Source of the DNA: Burkholderiales bacterium
GTDB taxonomy: Bacteria > Pseudomonadota > Gammaproteobacteria > Burkholderiales > Burkholderiaceae_D
Direction: 5' to 3'
DNA length: 64,000 nucleotides
Assembly (NCBI GenBank): GCA_016177875.1
Contig: JACOUL010000044.1
Location: forward strand, 23,921-87,920
The position numbers and the translations under genes were made by a program. Shown here piece by piece: positions 10,581 through 19,736 of this stretch. Within the stretch, counting starts at the first letter, position 1; each line of letters starts with the position of its first letter. The notes under the pieces are model-generated. The model saw nothing but the letters and a program-made list of their open reading frames with translations, did no database searches and had not been told where the DNA came from.

Positions 10581-11297
10581 TTATGGCGCGGGATCCCGGA
10601 CTTCGCGGACGTAGAGTTCAACGACTCGTGCCTGATAGAGACACCCCGAAGATCCGCTAACGAAACAGGCTCCATTATCTACTTCTCCAAACTTGCGCAA
10701 ACGGACAAGGTTGGCTACGCAATTGCCTTGTGGCGGCCACGTTCCGGGGAAAGGGCTATCGCCGCATCTCGACACGCCAGTATTTATAAGATTGTAAGGC
10801 ACCCCATTTTCGCGGCATTGACGAGTAGGCGCGGTCCTTGGCCAGACTGCACCTATGACATCCTGAGTCGGCCCATTCATTGTGCAATAGTGCGTAATCG
10901 GCGTGGGTAACGCCGGAACAATAGTAGTCCCATCGTCCAAGGGCAAATCAACATAGCCAGAAAGCGTGCCCGTTGTACTACCGGCGGTACTAGGCTTAAA
11001 TTCTCCAAAACCAACATACCAGCGATCTTGTACAGTCGCCCAAGTCGGACCTGGCTGTCCATTTTGAAATGCAAGTATTTTTTTAGCAGGATCGGAAACG
11101 TTATCTGCATGCACCAGCTTAAATAACCATAACCCTAACTTACTTTGAACCGGACAGCTGTCTTTCTTCTGCGGGCAAAATACGTAGGCAGCAGCGCTTC
11201 CCTTCGTGACAACCACCGTACCTTGGGCAGACGCCCATGCCGATGACAGAAGGCCGGCCAAAAATAGGCATATAGAAATAGCTCTTTTATTTGTCAT
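10581..11297 (-). CDS. Exported Cys-containing protein, last gene of the type IVb pilus operon
   Basis: The 238-aa protein starts with a clear signal peptide ending near SAWASAQ. A TTG eight codons upstream is an alternative start. No family was recognised. About eight cysteines in the mature part suggest disulfide bonds. Residues 33-40 are GSAAAYVF, identical to residues 34-41 of the next upstream gene's product and equally close to the signal peptide. Position at the operon end, after pilins, fits a pilus-associated or pilus-secreted protein comparable in role to TcpF or CofJ. That role is inference. Confidence 0.75.
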   Translation of the reverse strand: MTNKRAISICLFLAGLLSSAWASAQGTVVVTKGSAAAYVFCPQKKDSCPVQSKLGLWLFKLVHADNVSDPAKKILAFQNGQPGPTWATVQDRWYVGFGEFKPSTAGSTTGTLSGYVDLPLDDGTTIVPALPTPITHYCTMNGPTQDVIGAVWPRTAPTRQCRENGVPYNLINTGVSRCGDSPFPGTWPPQGNCVANLVRLRKFGEVDNGACFVSGSSGCLYQARVVELYVREVRDPAP

Positions 11298-11343
11298 GCG
11301 CGCATTCCATCCTATCTGCAAAATTCTTTATCGATCATTTAGG

Positions 11344-12333
11344 CTACGGAGTATATACAACGGTAAGCGTTGAGGCGCCTTTCGATATCCCGATGTAGTT
11401 GGTCGACGATTGGTCACTCGAAAAACGCAGCTTGATTTGCGTCTTGCCGGTTTTGTTGAGCGCGCTGATACCAGCCGCACTGAAAGGTGCGGAAGCCTTT
11501 GTTCCGAAGGTGAACTTGTCGATCGTGGCTACCGCCGATGCCGTGGGCGCTTCCAACCAGTCGCCTGTTTCAATTCCGTCTGCACCGAAAGCTCCGGTCT
11601 TCATGTCGACCACTAAGGTATTCCCCGCCGGGTTTGCCCAAGGGTCGCCAAACATGGTGCTATAAGTCACTGTCACATATGCCTGAGTGATGGTTGCACA
11701 GGTAGGAATGCCGGTTGTATCAAACGAGAGTACTGCGCGGTTGAACAAACCATCCGAGCCTCGTCCCATATACTGGATGGCTCCGTTTGAAGCAACAGCC
11801 GAACCGCCGGCGGCAGTTGCCTTGACATACCCCTCATCCGCACTGACGCTGGCGAACACCAACGGACTTGCAGCAGTTGTTCTGAAAGCGACTGTCGACA
11901 CTGCCGCCTGCGCGTTGTTGCTGGTATCTTTGGCGACGAAGTGAAGGTAATAGTTGGTGGAAGCCGTTAAACCGGTGAGGCTCTTGGTGCTCGCCGTATT
12001 CGCGGTCATGGCCAGCTGCGTGCCGCTCTGCATCAAGTCCGTCACGGTCGGCGCGGTAGCCGAAGTCGACAATTGATAGTAGCCCGTCCCAGCTTCGTCG
12101 ATGGTTGCCGACAGCGTCGCTGTCGTCGCAGCCACGCAAGAAACCGTGGGGGAGCCGCTTACGTTGTTGGGCGGCGTAGTATCCAAGTTAGCGGCGGCGC
12201 GCGCCGGCTTGAAGACATATGCCGCTGCACTACCCGCCTTCAAAGTAACTTCAGCGGCAGCCGCATCGAGCGCAATGCTCAGCAGTCCCGTCCCAACCAA
12301 AAAAATTCGTTTGGACAGCATCGTCGCCTTCAT
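11344..12333 (-). CDS. Exported FN3-like/DNRLRE-type protein, candidate pilus cargo or adhesin
   Basis: The 329-aa protein has a signal peptide ending at about DAAAA, then the motif GSAAAYVF (residues 34-41). A fibronectin-III/Ig-like domain follows (about 50-150, GLTASTNYYLHFVAKD). The C-terminal beta domain (about 155-329: NRAVLSFDT, IKLRFSSD) resembles DNRLRE/CBM96-type modules found in surface proteins. Its ATG shares one base with the stop of the minor pilin gene (TGATG), implying translational coupling. A second in-frame ATG at 12321 has a GAAGG and could also be used. It probably acts outside the cell on or with the pilus. Confidence 0.75.
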   Translation of the reverse strand: MKATMLSKRIFLVGTGLLSIALDAAAAEVTLKAGSAAAYVFKPARAAANLDTTPPNNVSGSPTVSCVAATTATLSATIDEAGTGYYQLSTSATAPTVTDLMQSGTQLAMTANTASTKSLTGLTASTNYYLHFVAKDTSNNAQAAVSTVAFRTTAASPLVFASVSADEGYVKATAAGGSAVASNGAIQYMGRGSDGLFNRAVLSFDTTGIPTCATITQAYVTVTYSTMFGDPWANPAGNTLVVDMKTGAFGADGIETGDWLEAPTASAVATIDKFTFGTKASAPFSAAGISALNKTGKTQIKLRFSSDQSSTNYIGISKGASTLTVVYTP

Positions 12334-13076
12334 CAATTATAAGTAACCTTGAAATCGGACACATTGACCTTCCAGCCGCCCGGCCCGCAGATGTAGCCGT
12401 TGTCACAGGTGGGCACTGACGATGTCGTGCCGTCGCTTAATGTTGCGGGATACATTCCCCCTGGTCCGCCGAGCAACTGCATCGTCATTCCCAGCTCGTT
12501 GTTGGGAGCGACATCGCCCCCGGTAGCCGCTACCAATACTTCGATATCGCCCTGATGCTCAGTGGCACCGATAGTCGTGTCGCCATTGTAGTCCGCATAA
12601 ACCAGGCGATAGATCGCCACCCATTTCTGGCCATAGGGATTAGTCGCCGGGAAGCCCACCGGAATCAATTTTTTCTCTTCAAGCCAAGCCTTATCTATTG
12701 CACAGGTTGCCTTACCATACGGCACGCTATTGCCACGAGGGTCGAATGTCGGATGATCCGTGTCTTTGTTAAGCACGCAATACTTCTTTGCCTCAGCAAT
12801 AACGGCCACATTGGTTTTGTCGGCCGCGCTCAATACGCCGACAATGCCGGCACGATTGATGTCGAGGTATTGCAGCGCCATCTGCGTGAATTGCTGCAGC
12901 GAGTCGGCATTGCGCTTTGCACGCAAATCGTCGTTTGCCCATTGCATCCAGCGAGTCAGCATAAGCAGCATCAGCGATACGATAGCCAATGAAAGCATAA
13001 CCTCAACCATCGTCACGCCACGGGCAAAGCGCGCGCGTAAAGCAGAAAAGCCGAGTGAACGAGAAATTAAAAACAT
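12333..13076 (-). CDS. pilV: Type IVb minor prepilin (PilV-like)
   Basis: The 247-aa protein has a type IV prepilin leader cut at FARG|VTMVE: Gly20 at -1 and Glu at +5, with a roughly 20-residue leader. A hydrophobic helix LSLAIVSLMLLML follows. The globular part is larger than a major pilin and contains several cysteines, as in PilV and CofB/TcpB minor pilins. AGGAG seven bases before the ATG at 13076 fixes the start. No shufflon repeats or recombinase lie next to it, unlike R64 pilV. It is probably the tip or initiating pilin. Confidence 0.8.
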   Translation of the reverse strand: MFLISRSLGFSALRARFARGVTMVEVMLSLAIVSLMLLMLTRWMQWANDDLRAKRNADSLQQFTQMALQYLDINRAGIVGVLSAADKTNVAVIAEAKKYCVLNKDTDHPTFDPRGNSVPYGKATCAIDKAWLEEKKLIPVGFPATNPYGQKWVAIYRLVYADYNGDTTIGATEHQGDIEVLVAATGGDVAPNNELGMTMQLLGGPGGMYPATLSDGTTSSVPTCDNGYICGPGGWKVNVSDFKVTYN

Positions 13077-13105
13077 GGGACCGCTCCTGAGGACATGATG
13101 CTCCT

Positions 13106-13618
13106 TCATTTGCACGCATCCGCCGTGCTGTCGTTGACATCGAATGTCACCATATCGACCTTTGTACCGCTATTGTCAGCAGTGTAATTGCCTTGCTTCC
13201 ATGCGATGCTCGGATTCCACCAAAGGCTTTGCGGAAGATTCGCCATTTTGGCGACGCCGCCTGCTGTCATGCCTGTACAAAGAATATAGGTACCACTAGC
13301 GATTTGAATTCTCCAGCTGGGGTCAATATTGGCTGTCTTTAGCCCGTCCGGCAGTCCTCTGGTTTTGTTCAATCCTTTGAGTGGGCCAGCATCTGGCTCA
13401 CTCCAGTGCACTACTGTCGTTCCTGCGGGCAGATAACTGGTATCCGCCGCGTGGTCGCGCATATATAGCTCAGCCGCCAACGCAAACACATGGAAATTGC
13501 CCACATCCTTTGTCGTCTCGCCCGCATTCCACGGAATTTCCTTAGTCATGTATTCCGTGTAAAAACTGTGCGCCAAAATAAGCGACAGAAATGCTGCTGC
13601 GAGCGCCGTGATCCACAT
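13106..13618 (-). CDS. pilM: PilM-like inner-membrane pilus component
   Basis: The 170-aa protein has an N-terminal hydrophobic segment (MWITALAAAFLSLILAHSF) and a periplasmic remainder. Size and N-terminus resemble the small PilM of R64-type thin-pilus operons, not the actin-like PilM of type IVa systems. Its ATG follows the upstream ATPase stop by two bases. A role in the basal body is inferred from family and position only. Confidence 0.6.
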   Translation of the reverse strand: MWITALAAAFLSLILAHSFYTEYMTKEIPWNAGETTKDVGNFHVFALAAELYMRDHAADTSYLPAGTTVVHWSEPDAGPLKGLNKTRGLPDGLKTANIDPSWRIQIASGTYILCTGMTAGGVAKMANLPQSLWWNPSIAWKQGNYTADNSGTKVDMVTFDVNDSTADACK

Positions 13619-13620
13619 GC

Positions 13621-14625
13621 TTAGCTCGCCTGATCCTCAAAGACATCGATGCCCAGCATGGCTTGATTGGACTGGAACTGGATATCGGATAACAGGTTAT
13701 TGAAGCCGCCGGTGCGGATTTTAGCCGCTACCGAAGTCGTGCCGTTGACTGACGCCAGCGAGCTAGCGACAACCTGTTCATTCGCGATGCGCTGATGCAC
13801 GACCAAGCGCAGCAAACCGGAGAACGACGCCAGCCAAGTGGATTGCGCGCCGGCCAAATGGTAAAGCGATTCCAAGCCGGAGATGATGTCCGTGCCAAAG
13901 CCGGTAGAAACGACCAGAAAACCGTTGGCCGCCGCACGCAACATGGCATGCGCCGACTCGGTATCGCGCACTTCGCCGACATAGAGGATGGAAATCGTGC
14001 CGGCCGGCTGACTGCGCAGCACGCCCCGGAAAGACTCCGCCCAATCCGCTCCATCGTCGCCGGCCACCCAGGTCTGCGAACAATAACCATTACCATGCCA
14101 ACCGTTCAACGGCATTTCCGGCGGGTCTTCGACGGTCAACGCAAAGCCGCCATATTGCTTCAAGCGCGACACTAAGGTCGCGGAAGCGGTCGTGGTCTTG
14201 CCCTGCGCCGGCGCACCCACCACGTAAACCAACCCGCCTTGGCTCAGGCGCGGCGACATTAGCATGCGCTTCAAGGGCGGAGGAAGTTTACTAGGCAAGG
14301 CGTCGAGCGTCGGCGGATCGGCCGGCATGCGCCGCAAGCGGAACCAGCCGCCGTCGATCGCCCGCTTTTCATGGCGCCCACGGAAGAATTCGCCGTTCAC
14401 GCTCACCATGAAGTCATCCTTGTTGAACGCGCGGCAGCGCGCGATCATGGACTCAACTTCAACGATGAGCTCCGGCGCAATTCTGCGCGGCCCCGGGAAC
14501 ACCATGGAATCCTCCGGCCGCTCCTCGCAGAGATGGATATCGGTAATGTGACCAAATACACCGGGCCTTTCTTTGCTCGCTTGCGTGAGTATTTCGGCCA
14601 GAGGTTTCATGATTTGAACAGGCAT
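13621..14625 (-). CDS. Second secretion/retraction-type ATPase (PilT/DotB-like)
   Basis: The 334-aa cytoplasmic ATPase has a Walker A GAPAQGKT (137-144), an Asp box LTVEDPPE and a Walker B region ISILYVGEVRD. These belong to the PilT/VirB11/DotB hexameric ATPases. It lacks the N-terminal MshEN-type domain and the Zn-binding CxxC loop found in the assembly ATPase of the same operon. R64-type operons normally carry only one ATPase (PilQ). This one, lying between pilS and the PilM-like gene, could drive retraction or substrate release. Function is inferred. Confidence 0.8.
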   Translation of the reverse strand: MPVQIMKPLAEILTQASKERPGVFGHITDIHLCEERPEDSMVFPGPRRIAPELIVEVESMIARCRAFNKDDFMVSVNGEFFRGRHEKRAIDGGWFRLRRMPADPPTLDALPSKLPPPLKRMLMSPRLSQGGLVYVVGAPAQGKTTTASATLVSRLKQYGGFALTVEDPPEMPLNGWHGNGYCSQTWVAGDDGADWAESFRGVLRSQPAGTISILYVGEVRDTESAHAMLRAAANGFLVVSTGFGTDIISGLESLYHLAGAQSTWLASFSGLLRLVVHQRIANEQVVASSLASVNGTTSVAAKIRTGGFNNLLSDIQFQSNQAMLGIDVFEDQAS

Positions 14626-14640
14626 GACGGCTTCGTTAAA

Positions 14641-15222
14641 TTATTTCAACGTGATTTCGATTGCTGCATCTGCGCCGCATTGCGCAGCGGCAGCACCAGC
14701 ATCATAGGAACCAGCAGAACCTGGTGTCTTGATAACGTTCGTCGGAGGAATAGTCGCAGCAGGGCCTGCCTTGATGCCTTCGGCCAAACCTTCAACGCCC
14801 GACATAATCGCCAGGCAAATGGAGGCAGGCACATTCGTGAGAGTTACCGGCACCGTGTTCACGGGTACAGCTGCAGTGCCCGTGCCTGCGATCGTGACCA
14901 TTGAAGTCCCAGTTCCCCAGGGGGCGGCAACCGTACCTGCGGCAGTATCAGACTTAAAATCTGTCGGAACAATGCCCGATTTGGCGAGGTTTGCAGTAGT
15001 CACATTGGTAGTGTAGTTACCGGAACCGCCAAACGCCTTCTTGATCGAAGTGAGCAGGCGAGCAGTCGATTCAACCGCCGACTTCTCGCTGACATTACCG
15101 GATGCCACCTTGTAACCGCCATAGGCGAGCACCGCCACCAGTGCGCCCACTGCCAGCACGAGCAACGATTCGGTCAAGGTCATACCAGCTTGGGTCTTGC
15201 GGGTGATTTGAAACGCTTTCAT
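14641..15222 (-). CDS. pilS: Major type IVb prepilin PilS
   Basis: The 193-aa prepilin has a 13-residue leader ending QAG|MTLTE with Glu at +5, then the hydrophobic helix SLLVLAVGALVAVLAYGGY. Cys136 and Cys182 are placed for the C-terminal disulfide loop typical of type IVb pilins. VPASICLAIM matches the conserved region of PilS/TcpA-type subunits. AGGAG precedes the ATG. Mature length of about 180 aa matches thin-pilus pilins. A prepilin peptidase must be supplied from elsewhere, since none is encoded in the window. Confidence 0.88.
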   Translation of the reverse strand: MKAFQITRKTQAGMTLTESLLVLAVGALVAVLAYGGYKVASGNVSEKSAVESTARLLTSIKKAFGGSGNYTTNVTTANLAKSGIVPTDFKSDTAAGTVAAPWGTGTSMVTIAGTGTAAVPVNTVPVTLTNVPASICLAIMSGVEGLAEGIKAGPAATIPPTNVIKTPGSAGSYDAGAAAAQCGADAAIEITLK

Positions 15223-15251
15223 TGTTATATCTCCTAAGGGTGTGAGTAAAA

Positions 15252-16334
15252 CTAACGGGCTGCCTGTTTGATCGCAATGGTGATGGTAAAGAACGAGCCA
15301 TACACCCAGACGATCATTCCGGCGATGAGAAACATGATGAGGTTACGCAGCACTGCTGCAAAGGTCTGAATTTTCCTGATAACGCGGTCGACCACACGAA
15401 CCGAAAGCGATTCGAGCGCCGCGGAAAAACTGGTAAGACGTCCATAGACGCCGATCTCCCAGCGTACGTCTTCGTCAAAGAGCGGACCTGCCATGGCATC
15501 GCCGTCGCGCATGCCGCGCCGCATCTTGCCGCGCATGAGATTCAAGTGGGATAGGTCCCAGTCACTGGCGGTGACGGACAATTTGGCGATGACTGCAGAA
15601 AACGGTATGCCGGCGCGGGTGAGCACCGCGAAACAAGTCATCATGATGGCGCCCGAAACCTGGCGATGGATATTCCAAGGCGGCACCCATCGGTCAAAAA
15701 AACTGCGCGCATTTCCGACCCACGGTCCACGGCTCCACGAAAACGCCGCAAACAATATCATCAGAAAAAGCAGGAAGCCGCCGTACAGCCATGGCGCGGC
15801 ATCCGAAAGAGCGCCGAGGATGCGTGGACTGGTCGGCCATTTTTCGCGCGGAAGAAAATCGGCAAAAACCGGCATCACTGCAGTACTCAACATGAACAAA
15901 AACGCGCCGAACAGCAGCAGCAGAAAGGCCGGATAAATCATTTCGCCGATCATGGTTTGCCGAATCCGCGCCGTCACTTCCGTCAAACGCGAAGCCATCC
16001 TTAAACCATTGACGATGTCACCCGACTGCTCGCCGGCATCGATGGCCATCGCTTCCATCGAGGGCGCCCATTCCTGCATCGCTTGTCCGAAGCGCAATGC
16101 CTTGCCGCTCTGCCCGCGAATATCGGCCAACAGGCTTTCGGCGATTTGCGCCTTGGGATTGCCGAGCGCTTTCCAGCGCTTGCCGACTTCTTCGATCGCT
16201 TCGTACACCGGCACGCCATCCGCAATGAAGTTGGCGGCAAGATCGTAAAACGTCTTGCGGTCGTTCGCTCCCCACGCAAGCGCCAAACGCCAGCGCGAGA
16301 CGGTTTCTTTAAGGGAGTCCAACAACTCGCTCAT
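15252..16334 (-). CDS. pilR: Type IVb pilus inner-membrane platform protein PilR (GspF family)
   Basis: The 360-aa protein is the polytopic platform of the assembly machine. It has two GspF-type cytoplasmic repeats separated by membrane helices at about 136-157 and 185-203, and a terminal helix at about 332-355. Conserved features include AIDAGEQSGDI in repeat 1. Its ATG overlaps the PilQ stop by four bases (ATGA), as expected for partners made in fixed ratio. Confidence 0.88.
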   Translation of the reverse strand: MSELLDSLKETVSRWRLALAWGANDRKTFYDLAANFIADGVPVYEAIEEVGKRWKALGNPKAQIAESLLADIRGQSGKALRFGQAMQEWAPSMEAMAIDAGEQSGDIVNGLRMASRLTEVTARIRQTMIGEMIYPAFLLLLFGAFLFMLSTAVMPVFADFLPREKWPTSPRILGALSDAAPWLYGGFLLFLMILFAAFSWSRGPWVGNARSFFDRWVPPWNIHRQVSGAIMMTCFAVLTRAGIPFSAVIAKLSVTASDWDLSHLNLMRGKMRRGMRDGDAMAGPLFDEDVRWEIGVYGRLTSFSAALESLSVRVVDRVIRKIQTFAAVLRNLIMFLIAGMIVWVYGSFFTITIAIKQAAR

Positions 16335-17986
16335 CCCTTATACCCCGAAAGCGTATTGACGTCGTTGTTGGAAATGATGCTGTCTTCTACCACCATATCG
16401 GCGGTCAGCAATCCGATTTGATCTTCAATATCCATCGGGCTGACCAAACCGTGGCGCATTTTGTGAATGCCGTGTGCAAGTGCGGTGACGCCGCCGTCGA
16501 TTGCGCCCACCCCCGATTTGCGCCAGTAACGCTCGGCTTCCAGGAAATTATTTTCGGTCAGATGACGCAGCAAAATACGGTCAGGCAGAACGAATTCGGC
16601 ACACACCGTGCGACCGCTATAACCAGTGTGGCTGCAATGCGGACAACCATCGCCTTTGACGCGCACATTATCTGACGTGAGATCGGATACCTGCTGCACG
16701 CGGAACAGCGTTTCGCGCGGAATACGCGCAGCACCGCCGCCGACCAAAGGTATCGAACACTCGGGACAAATCAAGGGCACTAGGCGCTGATACACCACGC
16801 CCGCAACAAAGCCCGGCATGGTCAGCACTTCCCAGGGCACGCCGATTTCGCGCAAGCGAATGTAGGCACCGAGAGCCGAGTAGGTATGCAGCGTTGCAAG
16901 CAACTTGCGCCCGGCCAGCACTAGGTCTTTCACCACGCTGGCCGAGTCGTGATCGCGAATCTCGCCGACCATCACCACGTCCGGATCCTGGCGCAGGGTG
17001 CCGCGCAGGAAGGTGGTGAAAGCCGAACCGGTATTGTGGTCGACCAGAGTCTTACGTTTACGTGCGACGGATATCTGGCAAGCGCCGGGAATCACATATT
17101 CCACCGGGTCTTCCACCGTGATCATTTTGATTGTATCGCCGCGGCGCTGGTAAATGCGGCCCATCAAAGCCTGCAGCGTCGTGCTCTTACCGGAGTTGGT
17201 GGGACCGCACAAAATCACCATGCCGGACGATCCGGAGGACATGATGTCCAACATCGACTTCTGTTCACTGGAATAGCCGAGCTTGTCGATATCTAAGCCC
17301 GTTGCTTCCATCGACAGCAAACGAATGACAATGTGAAAGCCGCCGGTGGGATAAATAGGCGCCGAAGAAAAACGCAGTTGGTAAGTCGCACCAGTGACCG
17401 TGACCCACTCCAACGCACCATCCATCACTTGATTGGGATCCCACGACACTTCTTTGGAGCCGGCATCTGCATGCACGGAGTAAAGAACCACGCCGAGCGA
17501 ATGCGCATTGGCGGCAGTTAAGTCGCGATGAAAACGGCGCGTGCCGTTGACGCGAAAGAAAACGTTGGCGCGATGGTCGCGGCTTTCGATGTGAATGTCG
17601 GATGCCCCTTGTGCCGCCGCGGCACTGATGATTTCTGCGGCAAGCGCTTCGATATCGGTGTACTCGCCATCCTTGCTGTTGCGGTTGTTATTGGCAGCTT
17701 CATGATAGAGCAGCTGCACCACATCCGGCGTAGTGTGTAGAATTTGAATATTGTCTAGGCCCGCCTCCTGCATGCGTCGGCGTAGCTCGAACATGTGCGC
17801 GGAACCGAAGAAAGTGGTGGCAACGACGAGATAGTGGATGTCGACCGACCGCAGTACGGCAAACATTTGCCGCCATTCATCCGACATGGGAAACTCACCG
17901 TCGACACGGGACAGCAGAATACCCTGCGGGATATCGCGATAGCTGTCGATCACCGACTTGGGCGGCATGTTTTCAGCTGCCGACAC
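16331..17986 (-). CDS. pilQ: Type IVb pilus assembly ATPase PilQ (GspE/PulE family)
   Basis: About 551 aa. The core motifs are SDIHIESR, Walker A GPTNSGKS near residue 265, Asp box TVEDPVEY, Walker B DVVMVGEIRD and a zinc loop built from CPECS and CPHCS. The hexamer powers pilin extraction and polymerisation at the inner membrane. I chose the GTG at 17986, preceded by GGAAGGA with 7-base spacing inside the end of pilO. A TTG at 18028 would extend it by 14 codons and an ATG at 17968 would shorten it by 6. Confidence 0.9.
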   Translation of the reverse strand: MSAAENMPPKSVIDSYRDIPQGILLSRVDGEFPMSDEWRQMFAVLRSVDIHYLVVATTFFGSAHMFELRRRMQEAGLDNIQILHTTPDVVQLLYHEAANNNRNSKDGEYTDIEALAAEIISAAAAQGASDIHIESRDHRANVFFRVNGTRRFHRDLTAANAHSLGVVLYSVHADAGSKEVSWDPNQVMDGALEWVTVTGATYQLRFSSAPIYPTGGFHIVIRLLSMEATGLDIDKLGYSSEQKSMLDIMSSGSSGMVILCGPTNSGKSTTLQALMGRIYQRRGDTIKMITVEDPVEYVIPGACQISVARKRKTLVDHNTGSAFTTFLRGTLRQDPDVVMVGEIRDHDSASVVKDLVLAGRKLLATLHTYSALGAYIRLREIGVPWEVLTMPGFVAGVVYQRLVPLICPECSIPLVGGGAARIPRETLFRVQQVSDLTSDNVRVKGDGCPHCSHTGYSGRTVCAEFVLPDRILLRHLTENNFLEAERYWRKSGVGAIDGGVTALAHGIHKMRHGLVSPMDIEDQIGLLTADMVVEDSIISNNDVNTLSGYKG

Positions 17987-19205
17987 GATAGCGTCCTTCC
18001 AATTCAATAGTGTATTGGGGGCGGCCAAGATTAAGATTCTTGATCGAGATGGTGGAGAGCACCACGCCCGGCCATTCGATCCTTTCCAGGAAGTCCGATG
18101 CCAGCAATGGATTGCTACCGGTGGCTTTCCATCCGCGCTCCTGCCCGATAACGACCGGTGCCATACCTTGCGAGCCGGCGGGTGGGGCGACAGTTACCTG
18201 CTTCTCTGTTGTCGCCAGCACGACCCTATACTGATTCATGATGCTGATACCTACATCCCGAATGTAGTGATCCGTCCCAGGCCTGCCGCCGCCATGAGAT
18301 GTAGCTGCAACATTGGACAATGCGAAACTGGTGACGGATTCTTTCATCGCTGCGTTGAAAGGCTGAGGTACGGGCGTACCGGGCAAGTCGGCGACGGCGG
18401 CAAAAAGCGCCCGGTCATCGCGCTTCCACGTCACTTTGCAAACGGCCGCATCACAATTGAATGCGCTTGGCGTCCAACCATTCACGGATACCGGCAATGA
18501 ATGCAGCAATTCGTACCAGACGTCGAACTGGCGCGAGGGCGAAGGAGCATGCCAAAAATCTTGGCGCGCGCGTTTGATTTCATTTTCAAAAGCCATTCTC
18601 GCGCGGCGCGTTTCCTCGTTATTTTGCATTTGTCTTGCAATCGGATCGGCCGTTTTGTTCTCGAAGAAACGATACATGAACGTGGCTGCCGTGCCGAGCA
18701 CGACAATGATGGCCACCAGCGTTACGATAACAACAGGGTTATCGGGCGCCGCCAATGCAGCAGCTTTCTTATCCGCCGACGTAAGGTCCGCAAACAAATC
18801 CGCCAAGCTGCCCTTGGCGCCGGAAAGATCGCCATACACAGCCGCCGTAGGAACGTAAGACATCACTTCAGCGAACTTTGCCTTGGCGCTATTCTCATCC
18901 ACCACGACATCAAAGCCATGCAGCGGTATGCCTTCACGCACCGCACATACCCAGACATTGCCGTCGCCCAGACTGTGGAAGATCAGCACGTCGTTGGCGG
19001 CTGCGGCGGCCAGCAACGCGCCTGCCTGCAGTTTTTTATTCTTGACTGGCGTTTTGCAAATGCCCTGCACGCATTCGCCGGAAATCACTTTCCGGGCGAG
19101 CAGAATGTTGCTTTTTCCGGCTACCGCTTTTTTGGCTTCAGAGACGGTGTCGTGCAGCGTCCATTCGAGGCCGACGGCAATGCTGGAATTTTTGAGTACC
19201 TGCAT
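17973..19205 (-). CDS. pilO: Type IVb pilus biogenesis protein PilO
   Basis: The 410-aa protein has a cytoplasmic N-terminal part, one membrane helix at about 180-200 (VIVTLVAIIVVLGTAATFMY) and a coiled-coil start to a periplasmic part. This is the layout of the R64-type PilO inner-membrane protein, which is unrelated to type IVa PilO. AGGA precedes the ATG. It lies between pilP and pilQ and overlaps the pilQ start, in the same order as in thin-pilus operons. It likely links the cytoplasmic ATPase to the periplasmic alignment complex. Confidence 0.78.
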   Translation of the reverse strand: MQVLKNSSIAVGLEWTLHDTVSEAKKAVAGKSNILLARKVISGECVQGICKTPVKNKKLQAGALLAAAAANDVLIFHSLGDGNVWVCAVREGIPLHGFDVVVDENSAKAKFAEVMSYVPTAAVYGDLSGAKGSLADLFADLTSADKKAAALAAPDNPVVIVTLVAIIVVLGTAATFMYRFFENKTADPIARQMQNNEETRRARMAFENEIKRARQDFWHAPSPSRQFDVWYELLHSLPVSVNGWTPSAFNCDAAVCKVTWKRDDRALFAAVADLPGTPVPQPFNAAMKESVTSFALSNVAATSHGGGRPGTDHYIRDVGISIMNQYRVVLATTEKQVTVAPPAGSQGMAPVVIGQERGWKATGSNPLLASDFLERIEWPGVVLSTISIKNLNLGRPQYTIELEGRYRVGS

Positions 19206-19214
19206 TACGCATTC

Positions 19215-19736
19215 CTACTTAGCAGCGGGCAAAGGAGTGGAAGCGGCAGCCGGCGTGATCGGCTGTGCCGCGGCTGCCGGTGCCACTGTCGGCGCTTGCG
19301 GCAACGGAATATTCAAGCGAGGCGGTGCGGGCAATGGATCGCTTGTGGCGGCAGCAGCAGCGTTAGCTGGCGGCGCGTAAAACGCAAGGCGGAATTTGCT
19401 GCCGTTACTGCCTGCAACAACCGAGGAGCGATCGATCGACTGTACGCGTACGCCTTCCTGCAACAAATCGCCAGGACGCAACCAACGTACGATGCCTGTG
19501 CCATACACGACTTGTGCCGTGCCGCCCTTGTCGTCAACGGTGATCGACAGAATTTTCGGCAAGCCTTCGCTGCCGGCAGATTTCTTGAGCGCTTCGCGTA
19601 ATTCGGTTTGTTTTTGTACATACGCGATTTGCGCATCGACTTTGGCCATTTCATCGAGATAGGTAGTGCGCGAAGTCTGTGCCCATACGCTCGCGGGCAG
19701 AATGGCGATCAAGAGCCAGGTGAGTTTATTTTCCAC
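19215..19736 (-). CDS. pilP: Type IVb pilus biogenesis protein PilP
   Basis: The 173-aa periplasmic protein has a signal peptide ending SVWAQ. A coiled-coil segment follows, then a small beta domain (ILSITVDDKGGTAQVVYGTG, LRPGDLLQEGVRV) characteristic of PilP of thin-pilus operons, and an Ala/Pro-rich tail. It starts with GTG, with GGAGG six bases upstream, and overlaps the end of the secretin gene by 11 bases. It probably connects PilO and the secretin. Confidence 0.82.
   Translation of the reverse strand: MENKLTWLLIAILPASVWAQTSRTTYLDEMAKVDAQIAYVQKQTELREALKKSAGSEGLPKILSITVDDKGGTAQVVYGTGIVRWLRPGDLLQEGVRVQSIDRSSVVAGSNGSKFRLAFYAPPANAAAAATSDPLPAPPRLNIPLPQAPTVAPAAAAQPITPAAASTPLPAAK

Noticed and set aside
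12333..13076. Shufflon at the minor pilin gene, as in R64 pilV
   Set aside because: No inverted 19-bp-type repeats, alternative C-terminal segments or recombinase gene were seen around it.
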